Origin: a virus
DNA length: 42,623 bases
Virus record (IMG/VR): IMGVR_UViG_3300043540_000188
Coordinates: 1-42,623 of that record
Direction: 5' to 3' (one strand)
Part shown: positions 1 to 5,912 of the stretch, one piece after another
Position numbering within the stretch: position 1 is the first letter of the stretch
How the letters are laid out: the number at the start of each line of letters is the position of its first letter
The notes under the pieces: generated by a model
Seen by the model: the letters and a program-made list of their open reading frames with translations, nothing else
Told to the model about the DNA's origin: nothing
Databases searched by the model: none
Position numbers and translations under genes: made by a program

Positions 1-28
1 ATCCTTCCCTATACTCTCCCTATACTCT

Positions 29-79
29 GCTAGCCGCTTTTTGCATATACTACTACTAGATATGCAATAAGTGGCTAGC
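29..79. repeat. Imperfect palindrome IR1 (dispersed family)
   Basis: The left arm is 29-47 and the right arm 61-79, with a short TACTA-rich loop. The arms pair over 19 bases except for one G-T wobble and the T-T mismatch shared by the whole family. The left arm carries GCCGCTTTTTGCATA and the right arm TATGCAATAAGTGGC. An extra right-arm-only copy follows at 86-104. Function is unknown; no T-run follows, so it does not look like a terminator. Confidence 0.9.
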
Positions 80-85
80 AGTACT

Positions 86-104
86 ATATGCAATAAGTGG
101 CTAG
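86..104. repeat. Solo right arm of the palindrome family
   Basis: ATATGCAATAAGTGGCTAG recurs directly after IR1 without its own left arm. It has the same orientation as all right arms in the window. It shows that the right arm can exist alone, as it also does near 42472-42489 and 42529-42543. Confidence 0.8.
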
Positions 105-145
105 CAGATATGGAGGTAGGTGCGAGTAACCTTTAGCTGTATGGT

Positions 146-194
146 CTAGCCGCTTTTTGCATATAGTACTACTAGATATGCAATAAGTGGCTAG
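146..194. repeat. Imperfect palindrome IR2
   Basis: The left arm is 146-164 and the right arm 176-194. It has the same arms as IR1, including the G in GCCGCT and the conserved T-T mismatch. IR1 and IR2 are nearly identical, so they are probably a recent local duplication. Confidence 0.9.
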
Positions 195-210
195 CAGGTG
201 GGTGACGAAT

Positions 211-230
211 AGGTAGGGTAGGGTAGGGTA
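211..230. repeat. GGGTA tandem repeats, possible G-quadruplex
   Basis: Three GGG runs and one GG run are spaced by TA on the plus strand, a telomere-like GGGTA repeat. It lies just upstream of IR3. Related purine-rich GAGGTAGGGTAGG tracts precede IR6 (about 14440-14480) and IR8 (about 42240-42338). A quadruplex is possible but unproven. Confidence 0.6.
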
Positions 231-240
231 GAGAAGTGGT

Positions 241-290
241 CTAGCCACTCTTTGCATATACTACTATTACTATATGCAATAAGTGGCTAG
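241..290. repeat. Imperfect palindrome IR3
   Basis: Two 20-base arms (241-260 and 271-290) flank a 10-base loop, with 18 of 20 positions paired. The left arm reads GCCACTCTTTGCATATA and the right arm TATATGCAATAAGTGGC. The T-T mismatch is conserved. Confidence 0.92.
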
Positions 291-306
291 GTTCAGCATA
301 GTGAAC
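291..306. promoter_or_regulatory. Degenerate operator O0
   Basis: GTTCAGCATAGTGAAC differs at two positions from the perfect 16-base palindrome found at 322, 482 and 589. It abuts the right arm of IR3. It is probably a weaker site for the same DNA-binding protein. Confidence 0.6.
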
Positions 307-321
307 AAGATCGCAGAAAAC

Positions 322-337
322 GTTCACTATAGTGAAC
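322..337. promoter_or_regulatory. Operator O1, perfect 16-bp palindrome
   Basis: GTTCACTATAGTGAAC is a perfect dyad and occurs three times in the first 610 bases. Repeated identical dyads in a non-coding control region are typical of repressor operators. The binding protein is not known; the HTH protein encoded at 11625 is one candidate. Confidence 0.75.
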
Positions 338-481
338 AGCTCTACTAGACTAGACTAGATACTAGGATCATCTCAGTAATATCATATAGTTACAAACCAA
401 TTCTTAACAAGGTTGTAATTCTCTGCGTGTAACTATGCGAAATCATTGAGGATTTTGGTACTTTTGTCCCCCTCCCCCCTT

Positions 482-497
482 GTTCACTATAGTGAAC
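482..497. promoter_or_regulatory. Operator O2, perfect 16-bp palindrome
   Basis: Second exact copy of GTTCACTATAGTGAAC. It directly follows a C-rich tract (about 468-480). Confidence 0.75.
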
Positions 498-588
498 TTC
501 ACACTGTTGCTATACGATCTGCACACCAATATATCTTTAACTATCAACATGTTGGACTTAAAGGGGTTTTGCTTCCCTGTTACAGAGC

Positions 589-604
589 GTTCACTATAGT
601 GAAC
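589..604. promoter_or_regulatory. Operator O3, perfect 16-bp palindrome
   Basis: Third exact copy of GTTCACTATAGTGAAC. I see no convincing coding sequence between these operators, so they may act on a transcript or a DNA transaction rather than a neighbouring gene start. Confidence 0.75.
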
Positions 605-680
605 AGGAAGTATAAGTTAACGGGATGACTAGAGAAAAGCTCAAGGGAACAGGGAAAGGATAGAAATAACGGAAATGGGC

Positions 681-705
681 AAAAAAATCCCCCCATTGCG
701 GGGGG
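681..705 (-). terminator. Rho-independent terminator of the zinc-ribbon gene
   Basis: On the minus strand a stem of six C-G pairs (arms 700-705 and 689-694) with a five-base loop is followed by a run of seven T (complement of 681-687). It lies about 25 bases past the stop of the minus-strand gene ending at 732. The G-run continues to about 717. Confidence 0.85.
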
Positions 706-731
706 GGAGGGGGGGGTGGAGAGGAGAAGGG

Positions 732-1082
732 TTACTCCTCCTCCTCGCCGTCCAAAATGTTTCCGTACCCGTCGACGGGGTACTCCCGCCGAGGAGTACG
801 GGGTGCTGGCTGTGCCGGAGCATGACGCCCCGACACAACTAGCTGACCCCCACATTGTCTGTAGGGGTCAGTGAACTCTACCCCTCCGGTTATGCACCGG
901 AACACTCCGGTGCACAACCCCCGGTTTGGAAGCTCCGAGTAGACCGCCCCACAACGGGGGCAGGTCCACTCCCGGGGCTCCCCGAGAGTACGGGCTTCCT
1001 CCTCCCTTCGGAGGAGGGCCTCCAAGACCTTCACCTCCAGTTCGCACTGGAGGTTTCGATTCCTATTTCCAAAATCTCCCAT
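732..1082 (-). CDS. Small zinc-ribbon protein of unknown function
   Basis: A protein of 116 residues. The middle holds CPRCG (residues 41-45) and further cysteines near 57, 63 and 77, so a zinc ribbon is likely. The N-terminal 35 residues look helical and charged. The C-terminus is proline-rich and ends in four glutamates. AGGAGGG sits just before the ATG, a strong promoter lies upstream (1118-1145) and a terminator follows. The gene is thus an autonomous unit, like the morons added to phage genomes. It is more GC-rich than the replication and virion genes, which suggests separate acquisition. I do not recognise the family. A DNA- or RNA-binding role is possible from the zinc ribbon alone. 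Confidence 0.82.
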   Translation of the reverse strand: MGDFGNRNRNLQCELEVKVLEALLRREEEARTLGEPREWTCPRCGAVYSELPNRGLCTGVFRCITGGVEFTDPYRQCGGQLVVSGRHAPAQPAPRTPRREYPVDGYGNILDGEEEE

Positions 1083-1117
1083 ATCAACCCTCCTGTCAAT
1101 GATAGTCTAATGCTATA

Positions 1118-1145
1118 ATTATAGCACAGAATATAGGTTTGTCAA
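1118..1145 (-). promoter_or_regulatory. Sigma-70-type promoter for the zinc-ribbon gene
   Basis: Read on the minus strand, TTGACA (1145-1140), a 16-base spacer and TATAAT (1123-1118). The -10 lies inside a perfect palindrome TGCTATAATTATAGCA (1111-1126), which could also be an operator. The plus-strand promoter at 1310-1337 uses the same spacer length and the same GTGCTATAATTATA core. Confidence 0.85.
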
Positions 1146-1177
1146 GAAAAAATTTTGTACAAAAAGTAAAAAAATGT

Positions 1178-1199
1178 GTGATCCCGAATAGCGGATCAC
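1178..1199 (-). terminator. Hairpin GTGATCC / GGATCAC with minus-strand T-run
   Basis: A 7-bp stem (1178-1184 with 1193-1199) has an 8-base loop and, on the minus strand, is followed by a T-rich run. It lies between two divergent promoters, so it could block antisense transcription into the minus-strand unit. An operator role is also possible. Confidence 0.45.
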
Positions 1200-1203
1200 G
1201 ACG

Positions 1204-1303
1204 ACCCTGACTGCCTGATCCTAATTACCTGACCTGATCCTGACCTACATGATCCTGAGTACCTGATCCCATGTGTCTTAATTCTCTTGTCTTAATTCTC
1301 TTG
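1204..1303. repeat. Short direct repeats in the divergent promoter region
   Basis: Several copies of CCTGATCC-type words (about 1204-1270) are followed by two copies of TTAATTCTCTTG at 1278-1289 and 1292-1303. A third copy of the latter lies at 3137-3148, on the far side of the GC-rich gene cassette. The CCTGATCC words may bind a regulator of the promoter at 1310. Confidence 0.6.
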
Positions 1304-1309
1304 CGCCTC

Positions 1310-1337
1310 TTGACAAAAAGAAAAAATGTGCTATAAT
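1310..1337 (+). promoter_or_regulatory. Strong sigma-70-type promoter for the GC-rich cassette
   Basis: TTGACA (1310-1315), a 16-base spacer and TATAAT (1332-1337). It precedes the ATG at 1373, which has AGGAGGG just upstream. Confidence 0.88.
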
Positions 1338-1372
1338 TATAACAACAAAAAAATCAAACAAAGGAGGGTGTC

Positions 1373-1810
1373 ATGTACGTAAAGAAAGGAAGGAAACTAA
1401 CGGCAGAAGAAGTAGAGGATTTTCTAAGGAGGCTGATAGCGGAAAGGCACCTGAAGGTCGACGCCTATGACCTCCAGGCGTATGCCAGGCAATTTGCGGA
1501 GGTCAACGACGTCCTGCTGGGAGATGCCGAAGGAAAAATCTACGGCCTCGTGGAGAAATACCCACGAGCCCTAGACAGAGGGGACCACTATTTCTCTATC
1601 ATCTACGTGTCGGAAGGGACGATCCGGCGTGTATGGATGCCGGAGATCGCCGAGCTCGTGGGTGCGCACACAAAACAGAGGGATGACGTTCCCTTCTTCC
1701 ACTTCAAAAGTGGGGTGATAGGGGCGGACAGACTGATCGAGAGCACCGACAGATTCTTCGAGCTCCTAAAGAGGATGGGTGGATGCTACGCTCAGATCAG
1801 TTGGTTATGA
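1373..1810 (+). CDS. Hypothetical protein, first gene of GC-rich cassette
   Basis: A protein of 145 residues that I do not recognise. The N-terminal part (about 1-45) is charged and looks helical, starting with a lysine-rich segment. The rest has mixed alternating strands and helices and few cysteines. The ATG at 1373 has a strong AGGAGGG and directly follows the 1310 promoter. A rho-independent terminator sits right after its stop (1816-1843), so this gene is probably made in excess over the two behind it. It is much richer in GC than the phage core genes, consistent with later acquisition. No catalytic motif is apparent. Confidence 0.85.
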   Translation: MYVKKGRKLTAEEVEDFLRRLIAERHLKVDAYDLQAYARQFAEVNDVLLGDAEGKIYGLVEKYPRALDRGDHYFSIIYVSEGTIRRVWMPEIAELVGAHTKQRDDVPFFHFKSGVIGADRLIESTDRFFELLKRMGGCYAQISWL

Positions 1811-1815
1811 AAGGA

Positions 1816-1843
1816 GGGAGGGGACTAACACCCCTCCCTTTTT
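1816..1843 (+). terminator. Rho-independent terminator inside the cassette
   Basis: GGGAGGGG (1816-1823), a 7-base loop and CCCCTCCC (1831-1838) are followed by TTTTT. It lies between the first and second cassette genes and should lower expression of the downstream genes. Confidence 0.85.
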
Positions 1844-1863
1844 GCGTCAAAAGGAGGCAAAAA

Positions 1864-2118
1864 ATGAAATGGAAGATAATCGCAAGACACAAATGGGTCG
1901 CAGGTGCAACGATAACCGAGAGCTATAACGACGATGAAGAGAGAAGATTCACGGCAACAATCGATGGTTACAGGAACTGGAGAATCTATGAAGGACACCT
2001 CCGGGAGGATCTCGCTATGGAGGTGATCCGGATTGTGAAATATATACAGAACGAGATCCGGAAAGGGAATGAAGAGATATTCAGTAGAAAGGAATATTCT
2101 AAGGAGGGACAAAGATGA
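1864..2118 (+). CDS. Hypothetical 84-residue protein
   Basis: The reading frame is open from 1783, but the start at 1864 is chosen because AAAGGAGG lies just upstream of that ATG. The product begins MKWKIIARHKW and is basic and aromatic-rich at the N-terminus, with an acidic patch (SYNDDEERR) at about 21-29 and a helical C-terminal half. Its TGA overlaps the ATG of the next gene (ATGA at 2115-2118), which implies translational coupling. No recognised family. It may act with the next protein. Confidence 0.75.
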   Translation: MKWKIIARHKWVAGATITESYNDDEERRFTATIDGYRNWRIYEGHLREDLAMEVIRIVKYIQNEIRKGNEEIFSRKEYSKEGQR

Positions 2119-3029
2119 GAAAAGAAGAAAGAATCAGACACTTCAAAGAACTCACGGGGTCAAAAGCAAGGAAACTGTCTACACTCCATCAGGCGGTCAT
2201 CCAATATCTCGCCGAGCATCCGGCACAACCAATATACAAGAGAGGAAACAGAGACGTAACACTCCATCCGAGGTGGAAAGAATGCACCCTCGAAAGGAAG
2301 GCGGACAGGGCGGCGGCTCATTTCGGTGTGTGGAGGAGAGACGTCGCAGACCAGTATGCGCAGGAACTCACGCTCCAATATGTCGACATAGAAAGAGCGG
2401 GAAGATGTTACCGCCAGTCACGCTCACGGTGGGCGGGCGGTGGACGCTTTGTCCAGATGTACGTGAGAGAAATCCCTGACTGCTGCGGGAGGAGTAGGAG
2501 GGCATGGAGCTACAACGGGAAGTGGTCAGGGACGGATTCGTTTTTAGACTTTTGCGTCACTGCTCGTGCCGTACAGATATTCCCCAGCCTCATCGTCGGT
2601 GGGCTGGTAACCTTAGATGCCACCCCGGTCGAGGGGCATCCAAGAGCATACGGGGCAGTATGGGCAGAGCAGGGTAAGGGCTTCAACATTAAGCCTGTTC
2701 AGGGTTTCATCATCAAAGGCTATCACGCAAAAACAAATAACTTCAAGGCGGCTCTCAAGAAAGTCGCAGAGGCTAGAAGGGCTGCTCTACAAACAATAAT
2801 GCGTCGTCGAGCGGACAGGGCAAATCACTCATCCATATGGGTATCATACGAGGATAGTATTCGGGGGGGCAATTGCCCCAGCGGTACAAAAGCCTTTGCT
2901 CATACTGTCGCCCGTGCTATCGGGGCAGCCGGCGACTTCGCAGTCCGTGCGGATGTGCTACTCCGCATTCGTAATGATGGATACACACGGCGAGCTGTCC
3001 GGGCGGCAGAAATGAGATACCGAACTTGA
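2115..3029 (+). CDS. Hypothetical arginine-rich protein of 304 residues
   Basis: I do not recognise a family. The protein is rich in arginine, alanine and glycine, very basic, and has an N-terminal helical segment (about 1-35) and a basic C-terminus, so nucleic-acid binding is plausible. The start overlaps the stop of the previous gene and AAGGAGG lies upstream. An internal palindrome GGGGCAATTGCCCC lies near 2866-2879. Its GC content resembles the two preceding genes and differs from the rest of the phage. The whole cassette lies between copies of TTAATTCTCTTG at 1292 and 3137. I see no nuclease, methylase or toxin motif by eye. Confidence 0.8.
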   Translation: MRKEERIRHFKELTGSKARKLSTLHQAVIQYLAEHPAQPIYKRGNRDVTLHPRWKECTLERKADRAAAHFGVWRRDVADQYAQELTLQYVDIERAGRCYRQSRSRWAGGGRFVQMYVREIPDCCGRSRRAWSYNGKWSGTDSFLDFCVTARAVQIFPSLIVGGLVTLDATPVEGHPRAYGAVWAEQGKGFNIKPVQGFIIKGYHAKTNNFKAALKKVAEARRAALQTIMRRRADRANHSSIWVSYEDSIRGGNCPSGTKAFAHTVARAIGAAGDFAVRADVLLRIRNDGYTRRAVRAAEMRYRT

Positions 3030-3136
3030 AAAATTGGTAGACCTCGTGAGCGAATGTGATATTGTTCTACACTCAGTAAACTATTATAGCTACCATATCC
3101 TGTGATAGAAATATATGATGTGCTTGTTCTTCTGTG

Positions 3137-3148
3137 TTAATTCTCTTG
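3137..3148. repeat. Direct repeat flanking the GC-rich cassette
   Basis: TTAATTCTCTTG matches exactly the copies at 1278-1289 and 1292-1303. Similarity to the second copy continues for a few bases (GCGC versus GTGC). The rest of 3030-3325 has no gene that I can support; it holds a small CCCCAC/GTTGGGG hairpin near 3164-3179 and the promoter candidates of the next gene. Confidence 0.6.
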
Positions 3149-3242
3149 TGCAATTACAAAGAAGCCCCCACCGTTGGGGTAAGGGTGAGGGCAAAGAGGG
3201 AAAAGGAGGGTCTACTATAAATATATCTCTGACATGATGAAC

Positions 3243-3281
3243 TTGTCAAGTGTTTTCTCGTAGTGTAAATAATACTTGACA
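3243..3281 (+). promoter_or_regulatory. Candidate promoter(s) for the AbrB-like gene
   Basis: TTGTCA (3243-3248) with TAAATA (3266-3271) at a 17-base spacing is one candidate. TTGACA at 3276-3281 with a weak TAGTAT at 19 bases is another. Both point to the ATG at 3326, which has a GGAGG. Confidence 0.5.
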
Positions 3282-3325
3282 TTTTCATGTGTAGAAACCA
3301 TAGTATTATTAAGTGGAGGTGAAAA

Positions 3326-3520
3326 ATGGAATATCTACCTAAGAGAGTAAAACTGCGTGAAACAAGAATATCATACACCAAGAAAGAGAAAACTTATCGA
3401 GTATTTTCTATTGCAGTCCCTGTCGAGTACGTAAGAATGAAAGAATGGAAAGCAGGACAGAAATTCAGCCCGCATCTCACAGAAGAAGGAATAGTATATG
3501 TTGCAGTTCCTTCTTTATAA
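3326..3520 (+). CDS. Small AbrB/SpoVT-like protein (tentative)
   Basis: A protein of 64 residues. The pattern in residues 27-62 (short strand, IAVPVEYV, WKAGQKF, then a terminal strand) resembles the swapped-hairpin AbrB fold found in small phage and plasmid regulators and antitoxins. That assignment is by pattern only. GGAGG lies upstream of the ATG and a promoter candidate precedes it. The next gene starts 9 bases after its stop. It probably binds DNA as a dimer, and could regulate this short plus-strand pair. Confidence 0.7.
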   Translation: MEYLPKRVKLRETRISYTKKEKTYRVFSIAVPVEYVRMKEWKAGQKFSPHLTEEGIVYVAVPSL

Positions 3521-3528
3521 GGTCTGGT

Positions 3529-3819
3529 ATGAATAATCGCCTTCGTGGTAAGAAAACCGAACGTGCTGTCGCCGAACGTATAGGTGGTGTATGTGTTGGT
3601 ATTCTGGGTAAGGAGGACATACAAGTGTCGGACTGGAGTGTAGAGGTGAAACATAGGAAGGTGTTTGCTGGAGAAAAATTCCTCTTACAAAGTGAACGTA
3701 ATTGCCCAAAAGGGAAAACACCTATTGTCATAGTCCATCTACATGGTAAGGAACACAGTAAGGATATTGTAATGATGAGGCTTAGGGATTGGGAAGCATG
3801 GAACGGATCGATAGACTAG
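3529..3819 (+). CDS. PD-(D/E)XK nuclease, Holliday-junction-resolvase-like
   Basis: The frame is open from 3445, but the start at 3529 is chosen because the product then begins MNNRLRGKKTERAVAERIGG, the usual N-terminus of small phage PD-(D/E)XK resolvases (basic start, then a glutamate in the first helix). Next come aspartates before SDWSVEVKHRK, where EVK supplies the metal-binding glutamate and lysine. The length of 96 residues fits this family. A likely role is processing of branched DNA during recombination or before packaging. The ribosome site is weak (TAAGG), so translation may be coupled to the gene in front. Its stop overlaps the stop of the convergent zinc-finger gene by three bases. 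Confidence 0.72.
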   Translation: MNNRLRGKKTERAVAERIGGVCVGILGKEDIQVSDWSVEVKHRKVFAGEKFLLQSERNCPKGKTPIVIVHLHGKEHSKDIVMMRLRDWEAWNGSID

Positions 3820-3992
3820 AAAGGTTTTTTTCTGACATTCTCAAGCGGTAGTTCACTGTTTCTCCGTTTTTTCCGCTGTCGTTGCTTTTTCACTGGTTCG
3901 CAATATTCTAAATGTTCCTGATATACCTTTTCGGCTCTTCCTTCTTCACCTATATCAAGAAACATAGCGCCGCAAACATTACAGATTATCAT
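3816..3992 (-). CDS. Small C2HC zinc-finger protein, 58 residues
   Basis: A short gene found by reading the minus strand downstream of the sigma factor. It begins MIICNVCGAMF and has C4, C7, H27 and C31, a good C2HC zinc-binding set, followed by a very basic tail (about 34-44). Its ATG overlaps the TGA of the sigma gene (ATGA), so the two are translationally coupled. This makes it the last gene of the long minus-strand early operon. The stop converges with the resolvase-like gene on the other strand. It may bind DNA or partner the sigma factor; that is inference from the coupling. Confidence 0.75.
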   Translation of the reverse strand: MIICNVCGAMFLDIGEEGRAEKVYQEHLEYCEPVKKQRQRKKRRNSELPLENVRKKPF

Positions 3993-4546
3993 ACCCTTAC
4001 TCTCTTCCGTATCTTCTTAAGGATACAGTCTATCTTCTGTCTAATTCTCTCCTTGGATAGACCGAGGTCATTCCCTATCTGATCTAGAGTTCTGTCATAG
4101 AAAAACCTGTCTACGATTATTTCCCTCTCGCTTTCCGTGAGCAGAGAAAGTATCTGTTGGACCATGAGCCTGTTGTCTGCATCACTAGTACGCATAGCAG
4201 TGCTATGTAATGCTACTTCTTCCTGAACATCATCAAGACTATACTGCATAACACTCCTACTATTCAACCCGATAGCAAACCTAACCATGTTGTGATAGAC
4301 ATTGATGAGGAAGGGTCTGAACTCTCCCCGTGTATAGTCGTATACTCGCAAATGCTTGAATAGGCTATACATTCCAAAAGATACAAGCTCTTCATACGAA
4401 GTATAGTATTTAGAAGCTATATTGTGGGCGTAGCGTTTGACCGTCTTGACATACTCGGTAAGGTCTTGCCGTTCTATCAGTGTTGGTTGTCTCAAGGCTA
4501 ATGGCACTTTCGGCCTACATCTTAAATCTACCATACTTTCCATCAT
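3989..4546 (-). CDS. RNA polymerase sigma-70-family factor
   Basis: A protein of 185 residues. Region 2 is seen at about 40-95 (SYEELVSFGMYSLFKHLRVYD, then an aromatic segment that would contact the -10). Region 4 is seen at about 135-180 (LTESEREIIVDRFF, then the helix-turn-helix LDQIGNDLGLSKERIRQK). Region 1.1 and a long region 3 are absent, as in small alternative sigma factors. It should bind host core polymerase and redirect it to phage promoters. The four GCAAGTATATA-type promoters in the window are candidate targets. Two ATGs are possible; the second (4543) has better spacing from AAGGAGGG. The gene overlaps the 3' end of the EndoQ gene. Confidence 0.9.
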   Translation of the reverse strand: MMESMVDLRCRPKVPLALRQPTLIERQDLTEYVKTVKRYAHNIASKYYTSYEELVSFGMYSLFKHLRVYDYTRGEFRPFLINVYHNMVRFAIGLNSRSVMQYSLDDVQEEVALHSTAMRTSDADNRLMVQQILSLLTESEREIIVDRFFYDRTLDQIGNDLGLSKERIRQKIDCILKKIRKRVRV

Positions 4547-5525
4547 AACCCTCCTTGAATGATATATTTTTCCTTCTTATCCTATCGAGAAGCTGGTTAA
4601 GATAGTCGTTATCGGTAATTTCCATACCTGATAAGATGTCTAACTCTTTGGTGGTTTGTATATCTACTTTAACTTTACGCAGAATGTCGGATAAAGGAAT
4701 GATGTAAGTGTCCTTGAGAGGTGAAGCAGTATCTCTATATTTCGATACTGTATACTTTGTACCGATTGTATACTGCTTACCACATACAGGGCATACTGTA
4801 TCTGTATCGGAAGATGTGTTGCAATCCCTATGTCCGTTGAGATAATACTTTCCGAGTTCCGGCGGATGCTCCAAAGTCCAGTAGCTCTCTCGTACAATTG
4901 CTTGATGGAATGTAAGAGTATTCGGGATCATAGTGACTTCTCTCCCAATCTTGCTAGTGCTATGTGCATCGGAAAATGATACAAGAGGAATAGATTGTAG
5001 GCATGAAATACTCCATATCATCTCTCGTGAAGCTGATAGACCTGTTTCTAATGCGTCTGGTTTGAGTTCTACAACCTGTTCTGGTGTCCATGAATATCTA
5101 TACCCCATGATACCATACCATGGGGTGAAACAGTGGGCAGGGATGAATAGAACAGTATCAGATACAGACTTAACAGCATCTTTTAGGTCGTGTAAATTAA
5201 GATAGATGTTAGGTTTCCCTTGACTATCACTCCAGTCTTCCAACTGTACCCTTACCTTTTCCACGTCATCCCATGTCATAACAAGCAATACATGACATTG
5301 CTTATTCCTGTCTACACTGCATATTTCTGTAGTAGGTAACACCTCTATATCTGGGCTGTCTATGTAGAGTTCCCATTTTTGCTTCCATTCTCTTACAAAT
5401 ATATCACCTGTTCCAACGATGTCAACGCCCTTCTGTCTGCATTCAGACAGAATAGCCTCAGGAGTAATATGAGCAGAAGTACCTCTAGAGTATGGAGAAT
5501 GGATATGAAGGTCAACGTATTTCAT
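4515..5525 (-). CDS. Endonuclease Q (EndoQ)-like PHP-domain DNA repair nuclease
   Basis: A protein of 336 residues. EndoQ nicks DNA 5' of deaminated bases such as uracil and hypoxanthine and of abasic sites. PHP metal-site motifs are visible: HIH (7-9), VGTGD (D41), E67, H78, PAHCFTPW (H131), ALETGLSA (E160) and FSDAH (D186, H188). A zinc module follows: GHRDC (232-235) and CPVCG (245-249). This order and wording is the EndoQ signature and not that of a polymerase PHP domain. A longer frame is open to 5768, but the start at 5525 is chosen because the protein then begins MKYVDLHIHS and sits one base after the stop of the preceding gene. No strong ribosome site is seen, so coupling is likely. 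Phage EndoQ is unusual. Confidence 0.88.
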   Translation of the reverse strand: MKYVDLHIHSPYSRGTSAHITPEAILSECRQKGVDIVGTGDIFVREWKQKWELYIDSPDIEVLPTTEICSVDRNKQCHVLLVMTWDDVEKVRVQLEDWSDSQGKPNIYLNLHDLKDAVKSVSDTVLFIPAHCFTPWYGIMGYRYSWTPEQVVELKPDALETGLSASREMIWSISCLQSIPLVSFSDAHSTSKIGREVTMIPNTLTFHQAIVRESYWTLEHPPELGKYYLNGHRDCNTSSDTDTVCPVCGKQYTIGTKYTVSKYRDTASPLKDTYIIPLSDILRKVKVDIQTTKELDILSGMEITDNDYLNQLLDRIRRKNISFKEGYDGKYGRFKM

Positions 5526-5526
5526 G

Positions 5527-5784
5527 CTATTTCTGTATTTCCCATTTGCCAGTGAAAGGGTTATACTCAAGTGGAGTTTCTGGTCTACCATAATCCCATT
5601 TGTTCTCAAAGGGGTTATATTGTAGTTGTGCATCAGGTCTTTCATAGGACCATGTATTTTCCATGGGATTGTATCTGAGTTCGTTCTGCATAGTTCCGTT
5701 ATTCTGTTGCATGATTCTGTTATGTTGTGCAAAGCATACTGTTGTAAAAGAGATAAACAATGTGGCAATTAGTAATGTTTTCAT
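5527..5784 (-). CDS. Secreted protein with three 18-residue YNP repeats
   Basis: An 85-residue product that starts with a clear signal peptide: MKTLLIATLFISFTTVCFA, cleavage probably after A19. There is no lipobox. The mature part holds three repeats at exactly 18-residue spacing, each with L-x-YNP at about 36, 54 and 72, then an aromatic W and, in the first two, a YxRP turn. AAGGAGGA lies upstream of the ATG at 5784, which is preferred over an upstream ATG at 5814. The EndoQ ATG is one base beyond its stop. A secreted or periplasmic protein in an early DNA-metabolism operon is odd. Alteration of the host envelope or superinfection exclusion are possible roles, but are guesses. Confidence 0.8.
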   Translation of the reverse strand: MKTLLIATLFISFTTVCFAQHNRIMQQNNGTMQNELRYNPMENTWSYERPDAQLQYNPFENKWDYGRPETPLEYNPFTGKWEIQK

Positions 5785-5799
5785 TTTGTATTCCTCCTT

Positions 5800-5901
5800 A
5801 TATTTGCCCCACAATCAATTTTCTTGAAGGGAGGGGTATACTACCCTATCTGTGCCTTTTAAAAAATCGATTGTAGATGAAATATGACGATTTGAAGGGC
5901 A
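5800..5901. repeat. Long near-palindrome LP-C (third copy of 12.6-kb elements)
   Basis: An intergenic near-palindrome of about 90 bp. It starts ATATTTGCCC and ends near AAATATGACGATTT, with inner arms carrying CAAT, AATTTT and a GTATAC-type centre. It shares order and many bases with the two elements at 12607 and 12712, including a flanking CGATTT...GGGCA. It covers the leader of the YNP-repeat gene up to its ribosome site, so it may form a regulatory hairpin there. Confidence 0.8.
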
Positions 5902-5912
5902 ATTTATAGCCA

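Noticed and set aside
1-300. CRISPR array
   Set aside because: The repeats are palindromes with variable loops and irregular spacing, there are no uniform spacers, and no cas operon apart from Cas4-like and Csx3-like proteins.
322-337. T7-type RNA polymerase promoter, because CACTATAG is present
   Set aside because: The word is half of a perfect dyad found three times, the upstream T7 promoter bases are missing and no phage RNA polymerase gene is present.
446-628. Plus-strand open frame of 60 codons across the operators
   Set aside because: No ribosome site, it runs through two operator dyads, and its composition is unlike the phage genes.
855-1118. Plus-strand frame opposite the zinc-ribbon gene
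   Set aside because: It is antisense to a gene with clear promoter, ribosome site and terminator; it has none of these.
2069-2479. Alternative frame over the start of the 304-residue gene
   Set aside because: The other frame is longer and starts with coupled ATGA and AAGGAGG.
3529-3819. Longer start at 3445 for the resolvase-like gene
   Set aside because: It would overlap the AbrB-like gene by 76 bases and add an unrelated cysteine- and arginine-rich segment before the family's usual N-terminus.
4515-5768. Longer EndoQ start at 5768
   Set aside because: The added 81 residues are antithetical to the family start and would cover the signal-peptide gene in another frame.
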